NCBI GenBank assembly: GCA_049322715.1
Contig: JBMOQP010000022.1
Location: 1 to 64,000, forward strand
Direction: 5' to 3'
DNA: 64,000 bases
Source: Thiofaba sp049322715
GTDB lineage: Bacteria > Pseudomonadota > Gammaproteobacteria > Halothiobacillales > Halothiobacillaceae
The notes below the pieces were generated by a model, which saw only the letters and a list, made by a program, of their open reading frames with translations, was not told the origin of the DNA and did not search any database. This document shows positions 25,118 through 32,165 of the stretch, piece by piece. Positions within the stretch are counted from its first letter, which is position 1, and each line of letters starts with the position of its first letter. The position numbers and the translations under genes are program-made.

Positions 25118-25192
25118 GATGAAATGCCGTTGCACTTTGCCCGTCTCTCCGGTAAAGTTCGCCCCCACATTGCGCCGGGATGGCGAATGACC

Positions 25193-25283
25193 GGAGAGGT
25201 GTCCGAGTGGTTGAAGGAGCACGCCTGGAAAGTGTGTATACGGTAACCCCGTATCGAGGGTTCGAATCCCTCTCTCTCCGCCA
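25193..25283 (+). tRNA. tRNA-Ser(GGA)
   Basis: 91-nt class II tRNA: acceptor GGAGAGG with TCTCTCC, discriminator G and an encoded CCA. The anticodon stem CACGC/GTGTG (one G.T pair) carries the loop CTGGAAA with anticodon GGA at 25227-25229. A long variable arm (ATACGGTAACCCCGTATC) and a T-arm with TTCGAAT follow. It reads UCC and UCU. A short intrinsic terminator follows at once. It sits next to the SRP RNA gene. Confidence 0.97.
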
Positions 25284-25289
25284 GATTTG

Positions 25290-25318
25290 AAGCCCTGCGA
25301 TGCAGGGCTTTCCTTTCT
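25290..25318 (+). terminator. Intrinsic terminator of tRNA-Ser(GGA)
   Basis: AAGCCCTGC pairs with GCAGGGCTT around the 3-nt loop GAT (25290-25310), followed by TCCTTTCT. Position directly behind the CCA end supports it, although the T-run is interrupted. Confidence 0.75.
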
Positions 25319-25354
25319 CGGGGCGGCCAAGAAGGCCCCGGAGCCCGCGTCAAT

Positions 25355-25465
25355 GGCGGGCGCATTCGTCCTCTCGCGACGAGCAGCCGCAAACCCCGCC
25401 AGGTCCGGAAGGAAGCAACGGTAGCGGTGCGTTCGGGCGCCGGGATGTGGCGGGTGCGCTTCGCC
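25355..25465 (+). ncRNA. ffs: Signal recognition particle 4.5S RNA
   Basis: The diagnostic apical core GCCAGGTCCGGAAGGAAGCA is at 25399-25418 and the opposite-strand motif GCCGGGATGT at 25439-25448. The flanks pair to close the rod (GGCG...CGCA near 25355 with TGCGCTTCGCC ending at 25465). It binds Ffh to target inner-membrane proteins. End positions are estimated from pairing; an intrinsic terminator follows at 25481. It lies between tRNA-Ser(GGA) and dnaX, a known gene order. Confidence 0.93.
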
Positions 25466-25480
25466 GCCCACAAGCGATCA

Positions 25481-25509
25481 AGGGTCACCCTCCGGGTGGC
25501 CCTTTTTTG
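25481..25509 (+). terminator. Intrinsic terminator of SRP RNA
   Basis: A 9-bp stem, GGGTCACCC with GGGTGGCCC (one G.T pair), has a 3-nt loop and is followed by six T at 25504-25509. It is located 16 nt after the SRP RNA. Confidence 0.9.
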
Positions 25510-25593
25510 CATCTGCCCGCCGCCCGCGTTCATGCCGTCCCGACCACGGGCTTCTGTTAGAATCCAGAATTCCCGAGACTTGCCGAGATCGAC

Positions 25594-27432
25594 ATGACCT
25601 ATCAGGTCCTCGCGCGCAAATGGCGTCCGCGCCGCTTCGAAGACATGGTCGGCCAGGAGCACGTCCTGCGCGCCCTGACCTCCGCCCTGGACGAGGGGCG
25701 CCTGCACCACGCCTACCTGTTCACTGGCACCCGTGGCGTGGGCAAGACGACCGTGGCGCGCATCTTCGCCAAGGCGCTCAACTGCGAGCGCGGCGTCAGC
25801 AGCCATCCCTGCGGCGAATGCGCGGCCTGCCGCTCGATCGACGAGGGACGCTTCGTCGACCTGATCGAGGTGGATGCCGCCTCGCGCACCGGTGTGGACG
25901 ACACCCGCGAACTGCTCGAGAACGTGCAGTACGCGCCGAGCGCCGGACGCTACAAGGTGTACCTCATCGACGAGGTGCACATGTTCTCCAAGTCGAGCTT
26001 CAACGCCCTGCTGAAGACACTCGAGGAGCCGCCGCCGCACGTCAAGTTCCTGCTCGCGACCACCGACCCGCAGAAGCTGCCGGTCACGGTGCTGTCGCGC
26101 TGCCTGCAGTTCCACCTCAAGGCCCTCTCGCGGCGCATGATCCACGGCCGGCTGGAGAACGTGCTGACGGCCGAGAGCATCGCTTTCGACGACGGCGCCC
26201 TGCAGCTGCTCGCGCGTGCCGCCGACGGAAGCTTGCGCGATGCCCTGAGCCTGCTCGACCAGGCCATCGCCTACGGCCAGGGCAGGGTGGGCGAGGAGGA
26301 GGTCGGCGCGATGCTCGGCCTGACCTCCGAGGCCCGCATCCGCGCCCTGATGGAGGCGCTGGTCGCGCAGGACCCCCCGGCGCTGTTTGATGCCATCGGT
26401 CAGCTGGCCCAGGGGGCGCCGGACTATGCCGAGGTCCTGGCCGAGCTGCTCGGCCTGCTGCACGCCATCGCGGTGTTCCAGCTCATGCCGGAGGCGGATG
26501 CCGAGCTGTTCGAGGCCTCGCCGCAGCTCGTGCGCGAGTTCGCCCCGCGCATCGCGCCCGAGGCCGTGCAGCTGTCCTACCAGATCGCCCTGCACGGCCG
26601 CCGTGACCTGCCGCTGGCGCCGAGCGCGCGCATGGGGCTGGAGATGACGCTGCTGCGCATGCTCGCCTTCGTGCCGGCCGATGCCGTGGCCAACAACGCC
26701 GCAGGGAACGGCGTTGGGGCGCGGGCTCACGCCAGCTGCGCGGTCAGCGCCACCCGAAGGGCGGAATCCAGGGATGGATTCCGCAACCCGCCTGCCGGTG
26801 AGGCGGCGGCGCGGCGCGTGGTGCCCCAACCGTCGCCTCCTGCGCGCCGTGATTCCTTTGCCGAGCCCGTTCCAGCCGCCTCGCCCAGGTCTGAGCTCCC
26901 GACGGACGCCCCGCGCAGCGAGCCGGCCCGGCCCGCTGTCGCGCAGGCCGAGCCGGTGTCCGCCGGAGGGCGGGTTCTCGACGGCCTGGCCCCGAAGGGG
27001 CTTCCGACAGGGATGTCGGAAGGGACTTCGATGCGGGACCAGCTCGATGCCGAGGCCTGGCACCGCCTGCTGCCGCGCCTTGGCCTGAAGGGCATGGCGC
27101 TGATGCTTGCGGAGAATTCCGAACTGGTCGGGCAGGACGGACCTCAGGTCAGTCTGCGCTGCCCGCCCAGCCATGCCAGCTTGCGCACCCCGCTCGCGGA
27201 AGAGTCCATCCGCAAGGCGCTCGCCAAGGTGCTCGGCATGGATGTGCGCCTGCGCTACGAGGAAGGGCGTCCGGCCCAGGACACGCCGGCGCAGGTGCGC
27301 AAGCAGCAGGAGGAGACACGCCAGCTGGGGGCGGTCGAGTCCCTGCGCAACGATCCCCTCGTGCGCAAGCTTGAGGAGCACCTTGATGCTCGCCTGCTGG
27401 AAGAGAGCGTGCGCCCCCTTGATTCGGCCTGA
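25594..27432 (+). CDS. dnaX: DNA polymerase III subunit tau/gamma with repeat-encoded linker
   Basis: Clamp-loader ATPase of 612 residues. Domain I-II has Walker A GTRGVGKTT, the zinc cysteines CERGVSSHPCGECAAC, Walker B VYLIDEVHM and the sensor-1 region; domain III follows to about residue 365. The linker that joins it to the C-terminal tau domain contains two translated repeat modules: A...C at 26694-26784 (residues 367-397) and D at 26976-27032 (about 461-480). The C-terminal part (EAWHRLLPRLGLKGMALMLAEN) is the polymerase- and helicase-contacting tau region. I see no A-rich slippery site for gamma production. The frame is intact throughout, so the repeats are tolerated in this essential protein. 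Confidence 0.95.
   Translation: MTYQVLARKWRPRRFEDMVGQEHVLRALTSALDEGRLHHAYLFTGTRGVGKTTVARIFAKALNCERGVSSHPCGECAACRSIDEGRFVDLIEVDAASRTGVDDTRELLENVQYAPSAGRYKVYLIDEVHMFSKSSFNALLKTLEEPPPHVKFLLATTDPQKLPVTVLSRCLQFHLKALSRRMIHGRLENVLTAESIAFDDGALQLLARAADGSLRDALSLLDQAIAYGQGRVGEEEVGAMLGLTSEARIRALMEALVAQDPPALFDAIGQLAQGAPDYAEVLAELLGLLHAIAVFQLMPEADAELFEASPQLVREFAPRIAPEAVQLSYQIALHGRRDLPLAPSARMGLEMTLLRMLAFVPADAVANNAAGNGVGARAHASCAVSATRRAESRDGFRNPPAGEAAARRVVPQPSPPARRDSFAEPVPAASPRSELPTDAPRSEPARPAVAQAEPVSAGGRVLDGLAPKGLPTGMSEGTSMRDQLDAEAWHRLLPRLGLKGMALMLAENSELVGQDGPQVSLRCPPSHASLRTPLAEESIRKALAKVLGMDVRLRYEEGRPAQDTPAQVRKQQEETRQLGAVESLRNDPLVRKLEEHLDARLLEESVRPLDSA
26694..26784 (+). repeat. A...C hairpin repeat inside dnaX
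   Basis: Hairpin A (26694-26716) is an 8-bp stem CAACGCCG with its complement and loop CAGGGAA. A divergent middle segment stands where B is expected (GGGGCGC...GCGCCACCC), then the spacer CGAAGGG. Hairpin C (26761-26784) is a perfect 9-bp stem GCGGAATCC with loop AGGGAT. Module order is as at 10558 and 19987. It is translated in frame as part of the tau linker. Confidence 0.88.
26976..27032 (+). repeat. Module D hairpin repeat inside dnaX
   Basis: TCTCGACGGCC at the 5' side can pair with GGACTTCGA at the 3' side. Inside lie CCCC-GAA-GGGG (26990-27000) and an 8-bp hairpin CTTCCGAC with loop AGGGAT (27001-27022). The apical sequence ACAGGGATGT is nearly the in-vitro-selected CsrA target. It is sense to dnaX and in frame. 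Confidence 0.88.
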
Positions 27433-27463
27433 AGCGGCCCGATGATTTCCTGATATCCCCTTC

Positions 27464-27480
27464 TGGGGCAGGAGGCCCCA
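27464..27480 (+). repeat. Short hairpin with AGGAG loop after dnaX
   Basis: TGGGGC pairs with GCCCCA around the loop AGGAG, 32 nt after the dnaX stop. The loop again carries GGA closed by C-G. It could serve as the dnaX 3' structure; no T-run follows. Downstream to 27540 are degenerate relatives of hairpins A and B (CAACGA...TCGTTG; CACCGCGA...TCGTGGTG). Confidence 0.5.
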
Positions 27481-27540
27481 GCGCGAACAACGATGTACGT
27501 CGTTGCTTTGCGGAGGCCACCGCGAATTCACTTCGTGGTG

Positions 27541-27597
27541 CTCTCGAAAGCCGAAGTCCGAAGGACCTTGCGGCATGGATGCCGCAAGGGCTTGAGA
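27541..27597 (+). repeat. Module D hairpin repeat upstream of ybaB
   Basis: The outer arms TCTCGAAAGCC and GGCTTGAGA pair. Inside are GTCC-GAA-GGAC (27556-27566) and a 9-bp hairpin CCTTGCGGC with loop ATGGAT (27566-27589). Both inner stems differ in sequence from the copies at 26976 and 34981 but keep pairing. It lies in the dnaX-ybaB intergenic region on the sense strand. Confidence 0.88.
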
Positions 27598-27612
27598 AGA
27601 GGGATCAACCGA

Positions 27613-27644
27613 GCTGAAAAAGTCCAGGGATGGAATTTTTCAGC
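27613..27644 (+). repeat. ANGGAT stem-loop, E type, upstream of ybaB
   Basis: GCTGAAAAA and TTTTTCAGC form an outer stem, then one G.A mismatch, TCC/GGA and the loop AGGGAT. It starts 16 nt after the D module, exactly as the E hairpin at 36260 follows the D hairpin there, and lies 39 nt upstream of the ybaB start. Confidence 0.85.
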
Positions 27645-27682
27645 ATTGACCTAGCCCCCCTAGCACCGAGAGACAGCACATC

Positions 27683-28009
27683 ATGATGAAAGGCGGCCTT
27701 GGCCAGCTGATGAAGCAGGCCCAGAAGATGCAGGAGAACCTGCAGAAGACCCAGGAAGAGATCGCGCGCATGGAGGTAACCGGGGAGTCCGGCGGCGGCA
27801 TGGTGAGCGTGGTGATGACCGGCCGCCACGAGGTGCGCCGCGTGACCATCGACCCGAGCCTGATGGGAGACGACAGGGAGATGCTGGAAGACCTGATCGC
27901 CGCGGCTATGAACGATGCGGTGCGCAAGGTCGATGCCGAGACCCAGAGCCGCATGGCTGGCGTCACCTCCGGCATGCCGATGCCTCCCGGCTTCAAGATG
28001 CCGTTCTGA
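27683..28009 (+). CDS. ybaB: YbaB/EbfC nucleoid-associated protein
   Basis: 108-residue DNA-binding protein of the YbaB/EbfC family, forming dimers with a tweezer-like shape. Sequence marks are the N-terminal helix GGLGQLMKQAQKMQENLQK, the sheet segment VSVVMTGRHEVRRVTIDPSL and the second helix EMLEDLIAAAMNDAVRKVD. Start is ATG 27683, or ATG 27686 immediately after; the ribosome-binding site is weak. It lies between dnaX and recR, the conserved dnaX-ybaB-recR order. Two ANGGAT hairpins sit in its 5' leader, so post-transcriptional control is possible (inference). Confidence 0.95.
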   Translation: MMKGGLGQLMKQAQKMQENLQKTQEEIARMEVTGESGGGMVSVVMTGRHEVRRVTIDPSLMGDDREMLEDLIAAAMNDAVRKVDAETQSRMAGVTSGMPMPPGFKMPF

Positions 28010-28021
28010 GTATCTGACCTG

Positions 28022-28618
28022 ATGAACTTCTCTCCTCTCGTCGCCGAGCTGATCGAGTCCCTGCGGCGCCTGCCGGGTGTCGGACCCAAGTCCGCTCAGC
28101 GGCTGGCCCTGCACATGCTCCTGCGCGACCGCGACGGCGCCCGCCGCCTGGCCTCGGCTCTCGACGTGGCGGCCGAGCGGGTGGGTCATTGCGCGGAATG
28201 CCGGACCCTCACCGAGGAGTCGGTGTGCGGACTATGCCGCAATCCCCAGCGTGACCGCGGCCTGCTATGCGTGGTCGAGTGGCCGCAGGACCTGGTCTCA
28301 CTGGAGAATTCCGGCGCCTACGGCGGTCTCTACTTCATCCTCATGGGGCGCCTGAGTCCGTTGGATGGCATCGGCCCGCGAGAGCTCGGCCTCGACCTGC
28401 TCGAGGCGCGGCTGGATACGGGCGAGGTGCGGGAGGTGATCGTCGCCACCAGCAGCACCGTGGAGGGGGAGACCACCGCCCACGTCATCGGTGAAATGTG
28501 CCGCGCGCGCGACATCCCGGCCACGCGCCTGGCGCAGGGTGTGCCGATGGGCGGGGAACTGGAGTTCGTGGACGGCGGCACCCTGGCGCATGCCTTGCAG
28601 GGCCGCCGCCCGATCTGA
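28022..28618 (+). CDS. recR: Recombination protein RecR
   Basis: 198-residue ring-forming recombination mediator. An N-terminal helix-hairpin-helix (LRRLPGVGPKSAQRLA, about 14-29) is followed by a Cys4 zinc finger (C57, C60, C69, C72 in HCAECRTLTEESVCGLC). A Toprim domain (VVEWPQDLVSLENSGAY and downstream acidic residues) and a Walker-B-like C-terminal segment complete it. Works with RecO (20981) and RecF to load RecA. Starts 12 bp after ybaB. Confidence 0.97.
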   Translation: MNFSPLVAELIESLRRLPGVGPKSAQRLALHMLLRDRDGARRLASALDVAAERVGHCAECRTLTEESVCGLCRNPQRDRGLLCVVEWPQDLVSLENSGAYGGLYFILMGRLSPLDGIGPRELGLDLLEARLDTGEVREVIVATSSTVEGETTAHVIGEMCRARDIPATRLAQGVPMGGELEFVDGGTLAHALQGRRPI

Positions 28619-28634
28619 CCGACGAGGAACGACC

Positions 28635-28979
28635 ATGGCCGAAACCATCTTCAGCAAGATCATCCGCAAGGAGATCCCCGCCCAGATCGTCCACGAGGAT
28701 GACGAGGTGCTGGCCTTCCGGGACATCAACCCGCAGGCACCCGTTCACATCCTCATCATCCCGAAGAAGCCGATCGCGACCCTGAACGACCTCCAGCCGG
28801 AGGACGCGCCGCTGATCGGCAAGCTCTACCTCGTGGCCAGGCAGCTGGCGAGCGAGATGGGCTTTGCGGAGGACGGCTACCGCACCGTGTTCAACTGCAA
28901 TCGGCACGGCGGACAGGAGGTCTATCACCTGCACCTGCACCTGCTGGCCGGCCGGCAGATGACCTGGCCGCCGGGCTGA
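28635..28979 (+). CDS. hinT: HIT-family purine nucleoside phosphoramidase
   Basis: 114-residue HinT-type protein. The histidine triad is in YHLHLHLLAGRQM near the C terminus, and the N terminus TIFSKIIRKEIPAQIVHEDD is typical. Hydrolyses adenosine 5'-phosphoramidates and related acyl-adenylates; physiological substrates are uncertain. The frame stays open upstream into recR, but ATG 28635, preceded by GACGAGGAACG, is the family start. It follows recR by 16 bp and ends the run; a bidirectional terminator follows. Confidence 0.95.
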   Translation: MAETIFSKIIRKEIPAQIVHEDDEVLAFRDINPQAPVHILIIPKKPIATLNDLQPEDAPLIGKLYLVARQLASEMGFAEDGYRTVFNCNRHGGQEVYHLHLHLLAGRQMTWPPG

Positions 28980-29000
28980 AAAGCTTGTGATCCTTGAATG

Positions 29001-29035
29001 AAAAAGGGGGAGCCTTTCGGCCCCCCTTTTCTTTT
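29001..29035. terminator. Bidirectional intrinsic terminator
   Basis: AAAAGGGGG and CCCCCCTTTT pair around AGCCTTTCGG, with T-runs on both strands (CTTTT downstream on plus, CTTTTT on minus). It separates hinT (plus) from the DUF4395 gene (minus), which converge here. Confidence 0.85.
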
Positions 29036-29074
29036 GATGACCTGAACGGCCATGCTCTCATGTGCCGGAGACCA

Positions 29075-29818
29075 TCATGCCTCGCCGGTACGGCTTGAAT
29101 TCTGTCGGGCCTGATGGCGGCGGTTTATCTCATCCCAGTCGATGTTGCCACAGGCCTCGCAGGCCTCCTTAAGAATGCCCATCCTCACCAGGAGCGCGTG
29201 GACCTTGCAGCCCACGCAGAAGCCCAGGATTGCTTCGAGCCACATGAATCCGAGGCAGACCCAGACCAGCACCAGCGGAATCCAGTAGGGCATAAAGGTC
29301 TCGGTTTCCGGCAGCACCGCGCTTCCCGCGATGCCGTTGACGAATTCAGCCACCGGCACCGGGTTGAAGAAGACCAGGCAGACGATGATGAAGCTTGCGC
29401 CGATGCTCCAGGCAAAGCGTTTCGGAACCAGGGGTTTCCAGACGGGGGCCTGTCTCCGGGCGAGCAGACTGGCGATCAGGATGGTGGGAGAGAGGCGGGA
29501 GGTGAAGACGAACATGCCCGCCAGCATCTCGAACAGGGCGTAGAACAGCACCCAGGTCTGGGTCGTGTATTCCCAGGTGCGCTTGATGACCTGGGCGGAG
29601 TAGATGGTGTGCCCGTCCCAGTCCGTCTCGTAGGTGTCCATCAGGCTGTTGCCATCGACGATCCAGTTGGTGCCATAGATGGCATCCCACAAGGTCAGCG
29701 CCATGTAGAGCGGGATGAACAGGAGCATGCCGGCGCGAATGCGCACCGCAATGTCGTTGATGTAGACAGGGGTTTCGGAAGGGTCACGAAACCATAGGTT
29801 CTTCAGTGCCTGCAACAT
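29075..29818 (-). CDS. DUF4395-like multi-pass membrane protein
   Basis: 247-residue inner-membrane protein with about five hydrophobic segments (for example MLLFIPLYMALTLW, VLFYALFEMLAGMFVF, FIIVCLVFFNPV, LVLVWVCLGFMWLEA). The C-terminal Cys motif GFCVGCKVH matches DUF4395 proteins, and a second pair EACEAC follows. It is longer than typical DUF4395 proteins. The start is secure: AAGGAGGTGGAGTC precedes ATG 29818. DUF4395 genes often neighbour thioredoxin or rhodanese genes, but none is adjacent here. Function unknown. The 180 bp upstream are unusually AT-rich. Confidence 0.75.
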   Translation of the reverse strand: MLQALKNLWFRDPSETPVYINDIAVRIRAGMLLFIPLYMALTLWDAIYGTNWIVDGNSLMDTYETDWDGHTIYSAQVIKRTWEYTTQTWVLFYALFEMLAGMFVFTSRLSPTILIASLLARRQAPVWKPLVPKRFAWSIGASFIIVCLVFFNPVPVAEFVNGIAGSAVLPETETFMPYWIPLVLVWVCLGFMWLEAILGFCVGCKVHALLVRMGILKEACEACGNIDWDEINRRHQARQNSSRTGEA

Positions 29819-29999
29819 GACTCCACCTCCTTGAGCTGTGTGAATGGCAAAGTAATTTTGTAGGCTAACAGAAGCTGGGGGTGTATATAAGAAATCACTA
29901 ATTGAACTTTCTTATGCAAGATAGTCACCCCAAACACATTCCCATGTAAAAAATGCGCGAATATGGGGTGTGGTCCGCAAAGGCCGAGCTCTTTGATCG
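29819..29999. other. AT-rich intergenic stretch
   Basis: About 180 bp with base composition clearly unlike the flanking genes (GTATATAAGAAATCACTAATTGAAC and similar stretches). No ORF of note. It should contain the promoter of the DUF4395 gene (minus) and the end of the CapA-like gene. I cannot place a convincing -35/-10 pair. Confidence 0.5.
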
Positions 30000-31121
30000 C
30001 TAGGTTCTCCGTAACTGCAGATGGCCGGTCTCTGCCAGCATGAAGGTGTGGCCGGGCACCCTGCTTTCGCGCTCGAGGACCCTGCACAACCATCCAGATT
30101 CCTCTTCCGATGCCCGTTGAAGGCGGAAGCGCTTGACTCGCATGGGGACCATGCCCATGGCGATAAGGCGACCGGATGATCGTTCGAGGACGGGAAGGTA
30201 GAACAGGCTGAGCTCGCCCCGGTAGGACTCATAGCCACCGATGCCCTCGTAGTCGTTGAGCAGGTCGCCGCAGCCGTACAGGATCAGCCGGTCGCGGTAG
30301 AGCTCGAGCCCGAGCGGATGGTGGCTGGAGTGGCCGTGGACGAGGCCCACGCCGGCCCGGTCGATCAGCCCCCGGGCGAAGCGGCGGTGCTCCTCCGGGA
30401 TGAGGTAGCCCCAGTTGGGGCCCCAGTGGAGTGAGGCGATCACGAGATCGCCGGGGCGCCTGAAGGAGGATATCTGCCCCGCGATGCCTTCCAGTGTGGC
30501 GTCGGAAAGGTCGGGCAGGAAATTGACGCCCGGACGGCCGGAGGCGGCCGCCCAGCGGCGGGGAACTCCGCTGTTCTCCGCGCCCCAGGCGAAGACCAGC
30601 ACGCGGCCGCCCTTGGACAGCGGCAGGATGGCCGGGGTGAGGGCCTGCGCGGCATCCAGCCCGGCCCCAGCCGTGTCCAGTCCGGCGTCGCGCAGGCTGG
30701 CGAGGGTTTCCACGAGGCCTGCCTGGCCCCAGTCGAGCACGTGGTTGTTCGCCAGCACGCAGCAGTCGATCCCGGCCGCCTGCAGGCAGGGCAGGTTGGC
30801 GGGATGCATGCGGTAGTTGATCCCCTTGGGCTCCCAGTCCTGCGAGGTGGTGACGGCGGTCTCGAGGTTGATGATGCGCAGGTCCGGTTTCAGGCGGTCC
30901 AGTACGGCGAGGGCATCGCCCCAGATGTAGGCGGGATCGACCGCGCGGGGCAGGGGGCCGCTGGCCTCCTCGGCCAGGCGCACGTAGCCGAGTGCGGAGT
31001 CCATGGCAGGCTCGTGGATCCCGGGCGGGCAGGGGTGGGGGAGGATCTGGTCGATCCCGCGCCCGGTCATCACGTCCCCTGTCAGGCAGAGGGTGATGTG
31101 TTTCTCGTGATGTTTGCCCAT
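30000..31121 (-). CDS. CapA-family metallophosphatase-like protein
   Basis: 373-residue protein of the CapA/PgsA (poly-gamma-glutamate synthesis) family. It has the N-terminal TLCLTGDVMTGRGIDQ, the central INLETAVTTS and LANNHVLDWGQAGLVETL, and GLVHGHSSHHPLG near the C terminus; these are the metal-binding motifs of this calcineurin-like fold. The open frame begins at 31388, but ATG 31121 matches the family start. No signal peptide is visible and no capBC genes are nearby, so a role in polyglutamate synthesis is doubtful. It lies 56 bp downstream of rsgA on the same strand. Confidence 0.85.
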   Translation of the reverse strand: MGKHHEKHITLCLTGDVMTGRGIDQILPHPCPPGIHEPAMDSALGYVRLAEEASGPLPRAVDPAYIWGDALAVLDRLKPDLRIINLETAVTTSQDWEPKGINYRMHPANLPCLQAAGIDCCVLANNHVLDWGQAGLVETLASLRDAGLDTAGAGLDAAQALTPAILPLSKGGRVLVFAWGAENSGVPRRWAAASGRPGVNFLPDLSDATLEGIAGQISSFRRPGDLVIASLHWGPNWGYLIPEEHRRFARGLIDRAGVGLVHGHSSHHPLGLELYRDRLILYGCGDLLNDYEGIGGYESYRGELSLFYLPVLERSSGRLIAMGMVPMRVKRFRLQRASEEESGWLCRVLERESRVPGHTFMLAETGHLQLRRT

Positions 31122-31177
31122 GTCGCTCCCCGACGCGATCCGCGTCCCTTGGAGCCTAGCATGGGAGAAAGGGGGGC

Positions 31178-32161
31178 TCAGCCGCCCTGCCAGGGCTTGC
31201 TCAGCGCCATTTCCATCAGATCCAGGTAGCTCTGGTAGCGCCGCTCGCTGATGCGGCCATCCTCTACCGCCTGCTTGACCGCGCAACCGGGTTCCATGCG
31301 GTGGGTGCAGTTGGCGAACCGGCACTTCTGCGCGGCCTCCCTGATCTCGGCGAAGCCCCGTAGCACGGCTTCGGGACTCATCTCCCACACGCCGAAGTCG
31401 CGCACGCCCGGGGCGTCCACCACGTCCCCGCCTCCGGGCAGGTGGTAGAGGGTGCTGGTGCGGGTGGTGTGGCGGCCTTCCAGGCTGTGCTCGGAGATCT
31501 CGCCGACGGCGACCTCGACGCCCTCGGGCAGAAGGGCGCGCACGATGGACGACTTGCCCACCCCGGAGAGGCCGACGAACAGGCTTTCATGTCCGTCCAG
31601 CATGTCCTTCAGCACTTCCAGGCCTTCGCCCGTGCTGGCGGACAGTTCGAGGGCGGTGATGCCGATATCCGTCCATTCGCTCAGGAAGGCCCGCATGAAC
31701 TCGCGTCCCTTCTCATCCATGAGGTCGATCTTGTTGACCAGCAGGATGGGGCGGGCAGGCAGTTCGAGGGCGGCGACGATGGCGCGGTCGATGACGCTGG
31801 CGTTGGGTTCCGGCACCGGGGAGAGGGTGATCAGTACCTGGTCGATGTTGGCTGCCATCATGCGCGGCTTGCCCAGGGTGTCCGGCCGGATCAGGATCGA
31901 CTGTCGTGGCTCGACGAACTCGACCGTACCCTTGCCGCCGGGATTGTCCTGCCAGCGCACCCGGTCGCCAGTGACCACACCGCCCAGCGTCTGGCGGAAT
32001 GTGCAGGGATGGCGCTCGCCGGTCTCGGGGTCCTCGACCAGCACCTGCTTGCCGTGGTGGGCGACGACCAGGCCCGGGCGCAGGGCGATGTTCTCGGCCT
32101 CCTGGGCGCGACGCTGCTGGATGTGGCGCTTCTGCCGGTCGCTCAGGTGACGCTTGCTCAT
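31178..32161 (-). CDS. rsgA: Ribosome small-subunit-dependent GTPase A
   Basis: 327-residue circularly permuted GTPase that acts in late 30S maturation. An N-terminal OB domain is followed by the G motifs in permuted order: LLVNKIDLMD (G4), GLSGVGKSS (G1), then DAPGVRDFG (G3). The C-terminal zinc-binding helix carries CRFANCTHRMEPGC. A Lys/Arg-rich N terminus (SKRHLSDRQKRHIQQRRAQE) is family-typical. It begins 4 bp after the mgtE stop, so the two are probably co-transcribed. Confidence 0.97.
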   Translation of the reverse strand: MSKRHLSDRQKRHIQQRRAQEAENIALRPGLVVAHHGKQVLVEDPETGERHPCTFRQTLGGVVTGDRVRWQDNPGGKGTVEFVEPRQSILIRPDTLGKPRMMAANIDQVLITLSPVPEPNASVIDRAIVAALELPARPILLVNKIDLMDEKGREFMRAFLSEWTDIGITALELSASTGEGLEVLKDMLDGHESLFVGLSGVGKSSIVRALLPEGVEVAVGEISEHSLEGRHTTRTSTLYHLPGGGDVVDAPGVRDFGVWEMSPEAVLRGFAEIREAAQKCRFANCTHRMEPGCAVKQAVEDGRISERRYQSYLDLMEMALSKPWQGG

Positions 32162-32165
32162 GGCA

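Noticed and set aside
25594..27432. Programmed frameshift site in dnaX
   Set aside because: No A-rich slippery heptamer followed by a stem-loop was found; the repeats lie in frame without a slippery sequence.
25033..27576. 847-codon open frame opposite dnaX
   Set aside because: Antisense shadow of rlmD, a tRNA gene, SRP RNA and dnaX; it crosses RNA genes and resembles no protein family.
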